This document shows, piece by piece, positions 26,926-35,119 of a DNA stretch of 64,000 bases. A program made the translations under genes and the position numbers. Below the pieces are notes generated by a model. The model was not told the DNA's origin and ran no database searches. It saw only the letters and a program-made list of their open reading frames with translations. The stretch covers positions 124,001 through 188,000 of the forward strand of contig NZ_JAGIZA010000010.1 in assembly GCF_017813365.1 (NCBI RefSeq), in the 5' to 3' direction. Source of the stretch: Roseomonas indoligenes. Its GTDB lineage: Bacteria > Pseudomonadota > Alphaproteobacteria > Acetobacterales > Acetobacteraceae. Position 1 is the stretch's first letter. Each line of letters starts with the position of its first letter.

Positions 26926-27281
26926 TCAGGCTGCAGCGACGGTGTCGGGCGTATTAACGGCGTTGAAGGTGTTGAGGATGGCGCAGCGGATCTGAATCTC
27001 GGCAACCTGACGGGCGGGGCCGCGGGGCGAGAGGCGCTTGAGGCGTGCGATGACGAGGTGCAAGGGGCCGCCCGGGCGCAGTAGGATACCTCGACGGTCA
27101 GGTCGTTCTGCCGTCGTGAGAGGTTGCTGTCGTGCGGCGCCTTCCAGTCCAGGCCCGCAAGCCTCCCACCCGGCTCCGGGGCCGCCCGCAGCAGCAGCTG
27201 ATACAGCACCTTCAGCGTCAGCACCGTCTGGATCGCCGCGTCCGTGTAGACGCGAGAACGGCCGCGCCTGCCCGTGCCTTC
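26926..27281 (-). mobile_element. IS5-family transposase remnant with internal deletion
   Basis: One frame encodes GRRGRSRVYTDAAIQTVLTL and DWKAPHDSNLSRRQNDLTVE, the N-terminal block of IS5-type transposases. After VSY the frame shifts and joins directly LHLVIARLKRLSPRGPARQV followed by AEIQIRCAILNTFNAVNT and DTVAAA, the family C-terminus, ending at a TGA (26928-26926). About 150 central residues with the DDE catalytic acids are gone. The fusion falls at LHLVI, where an intact protein would enter the catalytic core. I could not define terminal inverted repeats. It is not mobile on its own. Confidence 0.72.
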
Positions 27282-27570
27282 CGAGGCGTGTCCGGCCATT
27301 GCGTATCCAGGACTACCGGCAGCTTTGTGCAACAACGCCGAATTGTCCCATTTCTCGGGCGGGATCTGGATGAAGATCCGCGCCACCAGCATGAGCACCA
27401 GCAGAAGGGACGAGGTGACAGTGACGATGCGCTGCACGATGCCCGGCCAGGAGGCCAGATCGGATCGGCAGTAGCCGCAAGGGGGCCAGGCACTTCACAT
27501 TTTCTTGATTTTCGATTGAGAACGACTTAACGCTGACGAAGGCGATCCCAGGCCCTGAGGGGTGCAGATC

Positions 27571-27603
27571 CAACGAGGGCGGTAGGCCGCATCAACGAGG
27601 GCG
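27571..27603. repeat. Pair of 11-bp direct repeats, 22 bp apart
   Basis: CAACGAGGGCG occurs at 27571-27581 and 27593-27603. The start-to-start distance of 22 bp is close to two DNA turns, so one face could bind a protein. The second copy ends six bases before the ATG of the small gene at 27609. It could be an operator, or a scar of insertion. Confidence 0.4.
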
Positions 27604-27608
27604 CTTTG

Positions 27609-27848
27609 ATGAGGTGCGAACCGACTTCGTCTCGCGAAGCGCGAGAGGAGATTGATCTGCTGCTGACGGATCTGGTTGCCCGCTTCAATGGAGCGGACTT
27701 GCCCAGATACGTGCTGCGAGATGTCGGACTGGTGCTGATCGCAGAACTGGCCCCGCCGAGCGAAATGAAGGCTCGTCTTGCAGCCTGGCGGGATCGCTGG
27801 CGGGACACGGTGCGGATGGAAGCCATGCCCATGAGGAAGTGCGCCTAG
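27609..27848 (+). CDS. Small protein of unknown function in the island
   Basis: The 79-residue frame reads MRCEPTSSREAREEIDLLLT, then DLVARFNGADLPRYVLRDVG, EMKARLAAWRDRWRDTV and a short tail. It is mostly helical with balanced charge and no membrane segment, so it looks like a real soluble protein. Its base composition is visibly less GC-rich than the flanking chromosome, which suits acquired DNA. A TTG three bases upstream could also start it. The 11-bp direct repeats lie just before it. No family is recognised; a small regulator or toxin-antitoxin part is possible but unsupported. Confidence 0.5.
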   Translation: MRCEPTSSREAREEIDLLLTDLVARFNGADLPRYVLRDVGLVLIAELAPPSEMKARLAAWRDRWRDTVRMEAMPMRKCA

Positions 27849-28324
27849 GGGCGCCTGACCGCAGCGTCTGATCGGGCTGAGGCAGTCAATCTGGGCTTGC
27901 CCGGGCTGGTGTCAGCCCACATCACACCTCGGTCCATCGGGCTCGGATCGGCGATCAAGAAATATCGCGGAAGCTCGCCATCTCGTTCCGGACTCGAATT
28001 TGCGAGGCCCCGTGCGGGCCTCAACTGCCGCGGCGCTGGCGAAAGGATCTCCCACGCGTCTGGAAGTTCCCGCAGCCTTGCTGGGCATGACCTTCAGCGA
28101 GAGCCCGTCACCGTCTGCCCGGGGGAACTTGGCGCGCTTCTCGGCAGCTTCGAACTCCCGATCCCCGAGCATGGCCGCCCTCCGTCGCCCGGTTGCTTCC
28201 CCTCTCGTTCATGCGCCGGGGTGGAAAAGGAAGAATCGAGACCCCTACGACCCTCTGCAGGGCACGGAGCCACCCGGGTTATAGGACTTGGCGGGAAGGG
28301 GAAGGATGTAGGGGCAACGGAAAG
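27849..28324. other. Degraded stretch between small gene and tRNA-Ser
   Basis: About 475 bases have no intact gene. The only suggestive content is a short minus-strand piece like the start of a tyrosine integrase, listed separately. I looked for a second copy of the tRNA 3' end (for example GGTTCGAATCCC), which would mark the far attachment site, and did not find one here. Confidence 0.5.
28081..28172 (-). pseudogene. Possible tyrosine integrase N-terminal remnant
   Basis: A minus-strand frame encodes AEKRAKFPRADGDGLSLKVM then PS, which resembles the arm-binding domain of phage-type integrases (usual form: ADGxGLxLxVxPSG). It is about 150 bases downstream of the 3' end of tRNA-Ser and runs in the same direction, the classic place for an integrase that uses a tRNA end. 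The match is short and soon breaks down, so the call is tentative. Confidence 0.3.
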
Positions 28325-28414
<90 letters not shown>

Positions 28415-28433
28415 GGACCGTGCCGGAGGCCCG

Positions 28434-28462
28434 TCCTACCGAGGGCGCGAGTGCCTCGTCAA
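28434..28462 (-). promoter_or_regulatory. Likely sigma-70 promoter of tRNA-Ser
   Basis: On the minus strand TTGACG (28462-28457) is followed after 17 bases by GTAGGA (28439-28434). This leaves about 20 bases to the tRNA start. The -35 is strong; the -10 is weak. Confidence 0.45.
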
Positions 28463-28777
28463 GGCCGGCACTGGCCCGCGACCTGCGAGTGTCGGCTTTA
28501 CCCAGTCCCGGAGGACTCGGAGGCCGTGGCGCTCTGTCGTGCTGGCGGTCGCGGCTGGGCAGGGAACTGCACGGGCTTTTCGGATTCCGACAGAGGTCGC
28601 CAGCTCGTCAGGAATGCCCTTCGGAGCTGCCTCCGCTAGGTGTTCGAGGAAGACGGAAACGCGCGTTCATTAGCGGCGCGGCCGCCGGGGCGTCCACGGC
28701 CGAACGGGATCAGCCCGCCGGGCAGAGAAAGGCCGATCCGCAAAGCGGGTTCGTGAGCGGGGTGGCGGTGGATCGGG
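28463..28777. other. Gap between tRNA-Ser promoter and Ldh2 gene
   Basis: About 315 bases show no coding-like frame with a plausible start and no terminator or repeat that stands out. The 3' end of the Ldh2 transcript must lie here. Confidence 0.4.
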
Positions 28778-29854
28778 TCAGCGCGCTACCAGCGACGCCA
28801 CGCCGGCCTCGGCGGCCAGCCGGTCGAGTTGCGCGACGAGGGCCGCGGGCAGGGCGACACCCCGCGCGGCACGCTCCCGCCGCCGCTCACCCCGCAACTC
28901 GCCCGGCGTGCGGATGCGATCCACCCCGGGCAGGCGCGCGGAGTTCCGCAGGTCTTCCAGGTGGCGCCGCACCTCCGCCTGGAAGGCTGCCGGGTCTAGG
29001 AAGCGCGAGACGTCGAGCGCGATGAGCACGTGGCCCGTCTCCGTCACCGTGCGCTCGTCGGCGTTGAAGTCCACCACGTCGCGCCCGAAGGCGGCGCGGT
29101 TCAGCGGCCCGGCCAACAGGCCGAGCACCAGGGCCAGCCCGCTGCCCTTGTAGCCGCCGACGGGAAGCAGGATGCCCTCGTGGCTGCGCTTCGGGTCGGT
29201 CAGCGGCTCACCGGTGCGGGCGTCGATCATCCAGCCCTCCGGCATCGGCTTGCCGCGCATGGCGTGGCCCTTCACGGTGCCGTAGGAGACGACTGTCGTG
29301 GCCATGTCGAGCACGACGGGATCGTCCTCCCCCATGGGCATGGCGATCGCCAGCGGGTTCGTGCCCAGCAGCGACTCCGTGCCGCCCCAGGGGGCCATGT
29401 GGTTGGCGCTGGCCACCACCGTGTAGATGCCGATCATCCCCGCCGTGAGCGGCAGGCAGGCATGCACCGCGCCCGATCCGGCATGGTTGGAGCGGCGCGC
29501 GCCCACCCAGGCGATGCCGCTCTCCCGTGCGATGGCGATCGCCGTCTCGCCCGCCTTCGACATCACCAGGTGGCCGGGGCCGTTATCGCCCTCCACCATC
29601 GCCACGGCCGGCGCCAGGCGGCGCACCGCGATCTCCGGCCGCGGGTTCATGCCGCCCGCCCGCATCCGGCGCAGGTACTGCGGCAGGCGGAAGATGCCGT
29701 GGGCGTCGGCGCCGGTCAGGTCCGCCTCCACCATCAGCTCGGCGACGCGCCGCGCCTCCTCCGCCCGCATGCCCGCGGCGGCCAGCACCTCGGCCGCGAA
29801 GCCGACCAGCACCGCCGCGCCGTGCCGGGGCGCCCCGGCCTCCTCCTCCCCCAC
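28778..29854 (-). CDS. Ldh2-type malate/L-lactate/ureidoglycolate dehydrogenase
   Basis: This NAD(P)-dependent 2-hydroxyacid dehydrogenase belongs to the Ldh2 fold, distinct from classical LDH. Typical motifs: VEADLTGADAHGIFRLPQYL, GIAWVGARRSNHAGSGAVHA with the catalytic His, and LLGTNPLAIAMP, plus VLDMATTVVSYGTVKGHAMR and LPVGGYKGSGLALVLGLLAG. 358 residues with a GTG start, four bases after the stop of the amidohydrolase gene upstream, so both are one transcript. The family includes malate, sulfolactate, ureidoglycolate and delta-1-piperideine-2-carboxylate enzymes, so the substrate is open. It is downstream of a GntR regulator and probably catabolic. Confidence 0.9.
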   Translation of the reverse strand: MGEEEAGAPRHGAAVLVGFAAEVLAAAGMRAEEARRVAELMVEADLTGADAHGIFRLPQYLRRMRAGGMNPRPEIAVRRLAPAVAMVEGDNGPGHLVMSKAGETAIAIARESGIAWVGARRSNHAGSGAVHACLPLTAGMIGIYTVVASANHMAPWGGTESLLGTNPLAIAMPMGEDDPVVLDMATTVVSYGTVKGHAMRGKPMPEGWMIDARTGEPLTDPKRSHEGILLPVGGYKGSGLALVLGLLAGPLNRAAFGRDVVDFNADERTVTETGHVLIALDVSRFLDPAAFQAEVRRHLEDLRNSARLPGVDRIRTPGELRGERRRERAARGVALPAALVAQLDRLAAEAGVASLVAR

Positions 29855-29857
29855 GGC

Positions 29858-30853
29858 TCAGCCCTCCAGCCCGAGGAGGCGCCGGACATTGCCCGAGAGG
29901 ATGGCGTCCCGCGCCGCAGGGTCCGCGATCGCCTCCTCCACCTCTTCCACACCCCGGGTCGTGCCCATGTCGAAGGGGTAGTCGGTGCCGAAGAGGATCC
30001 GTTCCGGCCCGACCTCCTCCAGCAGGAAGCGCAGGGGGCCGGGCGCGTGGGTGATGCTGTCGTAGAACAGCCGGTCCAGGCTCTCGGCCGGATCGCCCTT
30101 CAGCCGCGCCTTCGGTTCCGGCCGCACGCGCCAGCCGTGGCGGAAGCGGCCGGCCTGGAAGGGCACGAAGCCGCCGGCATGGGAGAGGAGGAAGCGGATG
30201 CGCGGGTGCCGCTCGATCACCCCGCCGAAGACGAGGGAGGCCGCGGCGATCGTTGTCTCCAGCGGATTCCCGATGAGGTTGGTGAGGTAGTAGCCGCGCA
30301 TCCGCTCGGCCGCGACGACCTTGTGCGGGTGCACGAGCACGAGCAGCCCGTGGCGGTCCGCCACTTCCCACACCGCGTCCAGCGCGGGATCGTCCAGGTT
30401 CCGCCCGGCGATGTTGGAGCCGAGATGCAGGCCGCGCAGCCCGTGCGCCGTCACGGCCCGCTCCAGCGTGGCGGCGGCGCGGGCGGGGTCCTGCATCGGG
30501 GCGGTGGCGAGGCCGATGAAGCGGTCGGGATGCTCGCGGCAGAGCGCGCCGATCGACTCGTTCTGGATCTCGGACACCGTGTCCGCCCCGCCCGCATCCG
30601 CCTCGTAGAGGAAGGTGTGGGGAATGTTGCAGACCACGTGCATGTCCACCCGCTGTCTGGTCATGTCAGCGAAGCGACGCTCCAGGTCCCAGGCCGCGCG
30701 GGGGAAGGGGTTCTGCCGGACATCCAGGATCTCGAGGATTCCCGCCTCGTCGTCCAGCCGCGTCAGGCGCGGCGCCAGGCCGGGAACGGCGCCGGCGATG
30801 GCCGCGATCATGGCCTCCGTAAGGATGTGCGTGTGCGCGTCGATCACTGCCAT
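29858..30853 (-). CDS. Amidohydrolase-superfamily metal hydrolase/decarboxylase (ACMSD-like)
   Basis: The 331-residue TIM-barrel protein begins MAVIDAHTHILTEAM, with the metal-binding HxH. GLRGLHLGSNIAGRNLDDPA, LVLVHPHKVV, FLLSHAGGFVPFQAGRFRHG and ERILFGTDYPFDMG provide further His and the Asp of the mononuclear Zn site. This spacing is that of aminocarboxymuconate-semialdehyde decarboxylase and related 2-pyrone or benzoate decarboxylases and lactonases. With the Ldh2 enzyme, cupin and transport proteins it suggests breakdown of an aromatic or dicarboxylic acid. Soluble; no signal. Confidence 0.85.
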   Translation of the reverse strand: MAVIDAHTHILTEAMIAAIAGAVPGLAPRLTRLDDEAGILEILDVRQNPFPRAAWDLERRFADMTRQRVDMHVVCNIPHTFLYEADAGGADTVSEIQNESIGALCREHPDRFIGLATAPMQDPARAAATLERAVTAHGLRGLHLGSNIAGRNLDDPALDAVWEVADRHGLLVLVHPHKVVAAERMRGYYLTNLIGNPLETTIAAASLVFGGVIERHPRIRFLLSHAGGFVPFQAGRFRHGWRVRPEPKARLKGDPAESLDRLFYDSITHAPGPLRFLLEEVGPERILFGTDYPFDMGTTRGVEEVEEAIADPAARDAILSGNVRRLLGLEG

Positions 30854-30884
30854 GGCGATCCCCTCGTCGCGGTCTCGTGCCGCC

Positions 30885-30904
30885 GTCCTATGACGTTATA
30901 GGAC
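30885..30904. promoter_or_regulatory. Candidate GntR operator upstream of the amidohydrolase-Ldh2 operon
   Basis: GTCCTAT and ATAGGAC form a perfect 7-bp inverted repeat around GACGTT. It lies between the GntR stop and the amidohydrolase start, 31 bases before that ATG. Read on the minus strand the core TATAACGTCATAGGA matches 11 of 15 bases of a site at 31775-31789 before the first TctC gene, so one regulator could bind both. Confidence 0.5.
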
Positions 30905-30921
30905 GAATGCTTCCGGCCCGG

Positions 30922-31728
30922 TCAAGGCCGCACGGGACGGACCTCGCCCCGGCGCAGCGTGCGCGTGAAGGAGAAGCTGTCTGCGCGGTAATAGGTCCGC
31001 GCGCACTCGATCGCCTGCCCGACGGCATCGGCGGCCACGCGCTCGGTCATGACCAGCGGCTCGTGCTCGGCGATCGCCAGCAGCCCCGCGCGGAAGGAAT
31101 CGGCCCGGATCACCTCGATCCGCTCCTGCGCCTCCCGCGCGACGAGGCCGAAAACCTCCTCCAGCACAAGATGCAGGGGCGGCGAGAGATCGGCGCTCAG
31201 CAGATCCGGCGCCAGGGCTGCCGGCACGAAGCTTGTGCGGATCGCGACGGGCCCGCCGTCACGGTCCAGGACCCGGCGGAGCTTGTGCACCGGCGCATCG
31301 GCCGCGATCCCCAGGCGGGAGGCCACCCAGTTCGGTGCCGGCACCGTTTCCGCCGCGTGGACGCGCATCTTGCCCGACGACGCCTCGTCGAAGGCGCTGG
31401 CCAGGAAGTGTCCGGGCTTCTGTAGGGGCGCCTCGCGCCGGGCCAGCCGCACGAAGGTGCCTCGGCCCTGCTGGCGGTGCAGCAGCCCCTCATCCACGAG
31501 GGAGGTGACGGCTTGGCGCACCGTGATCCGGGACAGGCCGTAGCGCTGCCCCAACTCCGCCTCCGTCGGGATGCGGTCACCGGGGCCGAGATCGAAGGTG
31601 ACGAGGTCGCGCAGCGCGTGCTTCAGCTGCAGCCAGCGGGGGATGGCCGGGCCACCGCGCATGGGCCGCAGCACGGGCGGGCCATCACTCCCGGACCTCT
31701 CGCCCGCCGGTACCTGCCCTGACTTCAT
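30922..31728 (-). CDS. GntR family transcriptional regulator (HutC/UTRA type)
   Basis: The winged-helix DNA-binding part is residues about 25-100 (DRIPTEAELGQRYGLSRITV then RQAVTSLVDEGLLHRQQGRG). The C-terminal UTRA ligand domain follows (VPAPNWVASRLGIAADAPVH, LSADLSPPLHLVLEE and MTERVAADAVG), typical of HutC-type regulators that bind a small acid or amine. 268 aa. It lies between the two arms of the locus and is transcribed with the amidohydrolase-Ldh2 genes or from its own promoter, divergent from the TctC genes. It probably represses both sides until the substrate is present. Confidence 0.92.
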   Translation of the reverse strand: MKSGQVPAGERSGSDGPPVLRPMRGGPAIPRWLQLKHALRDLVTFDLGPGDRIPTEAELGQRYGLSRITVRQAVTSLVDEGLLHRQQGRGTFVRLARREAPLQKPGHFLASAFDEASSGKMRVHAAETVPAPNWVASRLGIAADAPVHKLRRVLDRDGGPVAIRTSFVPAALAPDLLSADLSPPLHLVLEEVFGLVAREAQERIEVIRADSFRAGLLAIAEHEPLVMTERVAADAVGQAIECARTYYRADSFSFTRTLRRGEVRPVRP

Positions 31729-31746
31729 CCACCCGCATCCACGCGC

Positions 31747-31785
31747 TTGACAAGGGGCACGATGGATAGGTCATGTATCGTCATA
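31747..31785 (+). promoter_or_regulatory. Promoter and putative operator before the first TctC gene
   Basis: A perfect -35 TTGACA is at 31747-31752. The best -10 candidates around 31770-31778 are weak, as for a regulated promoter. GTCAT appears at 31770 and 31780, and CGTCATA at 31779-31785 matches the core of the palindrome at 30885-30904. Overlap of the two elements fits repression by the adjacent GntR protein. Confidence 0.45.
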
Positions 31786-31825
31786 ACACAATTGGGCGCG
31801 GACCACCGCGGCCGGAGGAAACACG

Positions 31826-32800
31826 ATGGCGGGCAGGGTGCGCCGGTGGCTTCTGGCCGTCGCGGTGACGGCTCTCTCGGCGGGCGGGGCGGCGGCGCAG
31901 GCGGCCTATCCCGACCGGCCCATCCGGGTGATCGAGCCGCTGGCGGCCGGCAGCGCCGTGGACGTTGTCGTCCGCATCGTGGCCGAAGGCATGGGCGACC
32001 TGCTGGGCCAACGCCTGGTGATCGAGAACCAGACCGGCGCCTCCGGCCTCGCGGGCATGCGGACCGGGGCGCGGGCCGCGCCGGACGGCTACACCCTGCT
32101 CGCCGTCAATGACGCGGTCGTCACCGCGCTGCCCAACATCCATCCTGCGGCCGGCTACGACCCGCTGAAGGACTTGGCGCCGGTCGGCCAGATCGTGCGG
32201 ATCCGCTGGGGGCTGGTCGCGCACCCCTCGGCGCCCGCGCGGGACCTGGCGGGGATGATCGCCGCGGCCCGCGCCCGGCCGGGCGGGATCGACTTCGCCT
32301 CCGGCGGCGCCGGCAGCCCGCAGCACATCGCCATGGAGATGCTGCTGCGCGCGGCGGGCGTGCGGATGAACCACATCTCCTACCGCGGCGCGACGCCGGC
32401 CCTTGTCGCCGTCACGGCGGGCGAGGTGCCCTACGGCTTCTTCGGGCTGCCCACGCCCAACGCCTACGTGCGCGACGGACAGCTCCGCATGCTCGCCACC
32501 GCCGGCCCCGCGCGGATCGAATCCTTCCCGGACACGCCGACGGTCGCCGAGACCCTGCCCGGCTTCAGCTTCTTCACCTGGGGCGCCTTCCTCGCCCCCG
32601 CCGGCACGCCGCCCGCGATCATCGCGCGCCTGAACGCGGCGCTGCGCGACACGCTGGCGATGCCGGCGGTGCGGAGCCGGCTGGAAGGGCTGGGTTACGA
32701 GGTGGTCGGCAATACGCCGGAGGCCTTCGGCACGGCGCTGGCCCAGGATTACGCGAGGATGGGCGAGATCGTCCGCGCAGCGGGCATCCGCATGGAATAG
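31826..32800 (+). CDS. TctC/Bug family periplasmic solute-binding protein (first copy)
   Basis: The 324-residue protein has a signal peptide (RRWLLAVAVTALSAGGAAAQ) followed by the family start AYPDRPIRVIEPLAAGSAVD. RLVIENQTGASGLAGMRTGA and ARAAPDGYTLLAVND complete the N-lobe, and FPDTPTVAETLPGFSFFTWG is the usual C-lobe motif. Such proteins capture carboxylates in the periplasm and normally pass them to the TctAB membrane pair, which is absent here. A GGAGG ribosome site precedes the ATG. Its start is divergent from the GntR gene. Confidence 0.92.
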   Translation: MAGRVRRWLLAVAVTALSAGGAAAQAAYPDRPIRVIEPLAAGSAVDVVVRIVAEGMGDLLGQRLVIENQTGASGLAGMRTGARAAPDGYTLLAVNDAVVTALPNIHPAAGYDPLKDLAPVGQIVRIRWGLVAHPSAPARDLAGMIAAARARPGGIDFASGGAGSPQHIAMEMLLRAAGVRMNHISYRGATPALVAVTAGEVPYGFFGLPTPNAYVRDGQLRMLATAGPARIESFPDTPTVAETLPGFSFFTWGAFLAPAGTPPAIIARLNAALRDTLAMPAVRSRLEGLGYEVVGNTPEAFGTALAQDYARMGEIVRAAGIRME

Positions 32801-32852
32801 CGCGTCGCCCCAGAAACGGCCGGAGAGCCGAGATCGTCGGGAGGAACCAGAT

Positions 32853-33848
32853 ATGTCCAGGACCACACGCCGCCTCCTGCTCGGCGCCGCCGGGCTGGCG
32901 GGACTTTCAGTTCCGGGACTGCCGCGCGCGGCTCGCGCCCAATCCTGGCCATCCCGCCCGGTGCGGCTGATCGTCCCGCTCGTGCCCGGCGGCACCACCG
33001 ACCTGATCGCGCGGGTGATTGCCGATCCGTTGTCGAAGCTGATCGGCGGCAACGTGGTCGTCGAGAACCGGCCGGGCGCGAATGGCTGGATCGCCAATGA
33101 CTACGTCATGCGCGAGCGCCCCGATGGGCACACGCTGATCGTCAACAACGTGTCCACCCACGCGATCAACTCGGCCATGGCGGGGCCGGACCGGGCCCTG
33201 GTGCCCTCCCGCGGGCTGGCCCCGATCACCAACCTGATCGAGGCACCGCAGTTCTTCCTCGCCCCGGCGGACTTTCCCGCTACCTCCCTCTCCGACTTCG
33301 TCGCGCGCGCCAAGGCCAGTTCCCGGCCGCTCGTCTACGCCTCGGCCGGCGTTGGGTCCTACCAGCACATCGACCTCGAGACCTTCGCCAGGCGCGCGGG
33401 CATCAGCCTGGTCCACCTGCCGCTTCGCGGTGCGGGGGAGATCGTGCCGGTCCTGCTGCGCGGCGACGCGCAGATCACCGAGTTCAACGTTTCCGCGGCG
33501 GCGCCGCATATCGAGGCCGGGCGCATGCGGCCCCTGGCGGTCGTCGCGCGCGGGCGCCTTTCCGCCTACCCGGACACGCCGACCACGGTGGAGGCGGGTT
33601 TCCCGGATCTCGTCACCACCCTTTGGAACGGCCTCTTCGCGCCGGCCGGCACGCCTGCCCCTCTCATCGCCACGCTGCACCGCCATGTCGTGGCCATCCT
33701 GCGCGATCCGGACGTGGTGGCCGCCCTGGATCGCCAGGCCGTGCGCACGACGCCGAGCGACAGCCCGGAGGCCTTCGGCTCCTACCTGGCGGAGGATGTC
33801 GCACGCTGGAGCGCGCTGACGCACGAGTTTAATATCCAGCTCAACTGA
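32853..33848 (+). CDS. TctC/Bug family periplasmic solute-binding protein (second copy)
   Basis: The 331-residue protein starts MSRTTRRLLLGAAGLAGLSV, a signal with twin arginines that may use the Tat route, cut near ARAQ. SWPSRPVRLIVPLVPGGTTD, NVVVENRPGANGWIANDYVM and SAYPDTPTTVEAGFPDLVTT are the family motifs. It follows the first TctC gene by 52 bases with its own GGGAGG site. The two copies are only moderately alike, so they probably bind different ligands. No membrane partner is in the window. Confidence 0.92.
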   Translation: MSRTTRRLLLGAAGLAGLSVPGLPRAARAQSWPSRPVRLIVPLVPGGTTDLIARVIADPLSKLIGGNVVVENRPGANGWIANDYVMRERPDGHTLIVNNVSTHAINSAMAGPDRALVPSRGLAPITNLIEAPQFFLAPADFPATSLSDFVARAKASSRPLVYASAGVGSYQHIDLETFARRAGISLVHLPLRGAGEIVPVLLRGDAQITEFNVSAAAPHIEAGRMRPLAVVARGRLSAYPDTPTTVEAGFPDLVTTLWNGLFAPAGTPAPLIATLHRHVVAILRDPDVVAALDRQAVRTTPSDSPEAFGSYLAEDVARWSALTHEFNIQLN

Positions 33849-33889
33849 GCGGCGCCGCCGGCGTCGGAACGAGAGAGGATGATCGACGG

Positions 33890-34312
33890 ATGACCACCGC
33901 GAGCAGCAAGGGCGTCGTGCTCTATCCCAGCGAGATGACGGCCTATGAGCGCGGTGGCGGGGCCAAGACCATTCCCCTCGTCACGCCCGGTATCGGCGCC
34001 AGGAGCTTCCTCAACGGCATGACAATCTTCGCGCCCGGCGCGTCCATCCCGCTGCACTCCCACAATTGCGAGGAAAGCGTGCTGCTGCTGGAGGGCAATG
34101 CCATCGCCGAGATCGACGGCGAGCGGCACGAGGTGAAGGCCGGCGACATCTCCTGGATCCCCGAGGGCGTGCCGCACCGCTTCATCAACGCGTCCAAGAC
34201 CGAGGGCATGCGGATCCTCTGGACCTACGCCCGGATCGACGCCACCCGGACCCTGATCGAGACCGGCGACACCCGCCCCGTGCTGGCCGAGCACACCAAG
34301 CCGGCGGCCTGA
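33890..34312 (+). CDS. Single-domain cupin protein
   Basis: The 140-residue beta-barrel has cupin motif 1 as LHSHNCEESVLLLEGNAIAE, with two His and a Glu for metal binding, and motif 2 as GDISWIPEGVPHRFINAS. Such proteins include isomerases, dioxygenases and ligand sensors. It is the third gene after the GntR-controlled promoter, 41 bases behind the second TctC, so it probably belongs to the same transcript. Its role in breaking down the imported acid is inferred. Confidence 0.85.
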   Translation: MTTASSKGVVLYPSEMTAYERGGGAKTIPLVTPGIGARSFLNGMTIFAPGASIPLHSHNCEESVLLLEGNAIAEIDGERHEVKAGDISWIPEGVPHRFINASKTEGMRILWTYARIDATRTLIETGDTRPVLAEHTKPAA

Positions 34313-34498
34313 AGCGTGGGATAGGCTGGGCAGGGGCCGCGCATCCGGGATGTGTCCGGCCTTGGGGTAGCGCGCCATCCTTGGTCGTGGCACCGGTGGG
34401 CCAGTCCCGCCGCATCGTGTTGGCGGGGTCTGTGCCGGGGCGATTACACGGGCCGTTGGCGCCGCGTTTCACCCGGGGCATGACGGAGAAGGCGCTCG

Positions 34499-35071
34499 AT
34501 GCAGGTTAGGCCGAGGATGACGTACCCTGCGGGCAGCCTGCTGGCCGTCATGCTCGGCGAGGACGCACCGATCGACGTGCGGCGGGCGGCGCGGCGCCTG
34601 CGCTCCGAGCGAGCGCCCGCCCTCGCGGTCGACGACGACATCGCCGCCCTGGCGCGCGGGCTGGCCTCTGCCGAGATGTCGCGCTCGCCCGCCGTGCTGG
34701 ACGCCCTGCCGCCGCTGTTCTGGCTCGAAGCTCACCGGCAGGACGGGGCGGGTGCGCCTGGGATCGAGGGATGGGTCGTGGAGAGGAAGGGCGGCGGGCT
34801 TGCCGTCCGTGGCTTCAGCTTCGTGTCCGGGGATGAGGCCCTGCCCGTGCCGGAGGGGACGGCGACGGTGTCGTTCGGCGCCGATGCAAGGGAGGAGACC
34901 GGCTATCTCCGGGGTCTGGTCACGGCCATCTGCCTGCCCGAGATGCTCTCGCAGATGGGGGAAAGTTCGCCCGTCGTGCTGATGCCGGCCGATGCGCCGG
35001 AGGAGGAGGCGAGCCTCCTGCGCGGCTTCAGGCTCTCCGTGGCGATGTCGCCAGGGTCTGTGCCGGGCTGA
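34499..35071 (+). CDS. Protein of unknown function
   Basis: The 190-residue frame starts behind GGAGAAGG, a good ribosome site, and reads MQVRPRMTYPAGSLLAVMLG. It has LRSERAPALAVDDDIAALAR, LPPLFWLEAHRQDGAG and VVLMPADAPEEEASLLRGFR, with an even mix of helical and strand-like segments and no signal or membrane helix. I recognise no family. It is convergent with the XRE regulator gene. Composition and codon use match the neighbouring chromosome, so it is probably real. A start six residues later is also possible. Confidence 0.5.
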   Translation: MQVRPRMTYPAGSLLAVMLGEDAPIDVRRAARRLRSERAPALAVDDDIAALARGLASAEMSRSPAVLDALPPLFWLEAHRQDGAGAPGIEGWVVERKGGGLAVRGFSFVSGDEALPVPEGTATVSFGADAREETGYLRGLVTAICLPEMLSQMGESSPVVLMPADAPEEEASLLRGFRLSVAMSPGSVPG

Positions 35072-35119
35072 GCCCGCCGCAAGGGGCCGAGACCGCTTTC
35101 CGCCGGCCGACCCATCCGC

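Noticed and set aside
26000-28324. Second copy of the tRNA-Ser 3' end as attachment site
   Set aside because: No match to the T-arm and acceptor sequence was found by eye in this stretch; the other end may lie elsewhere or be lost.
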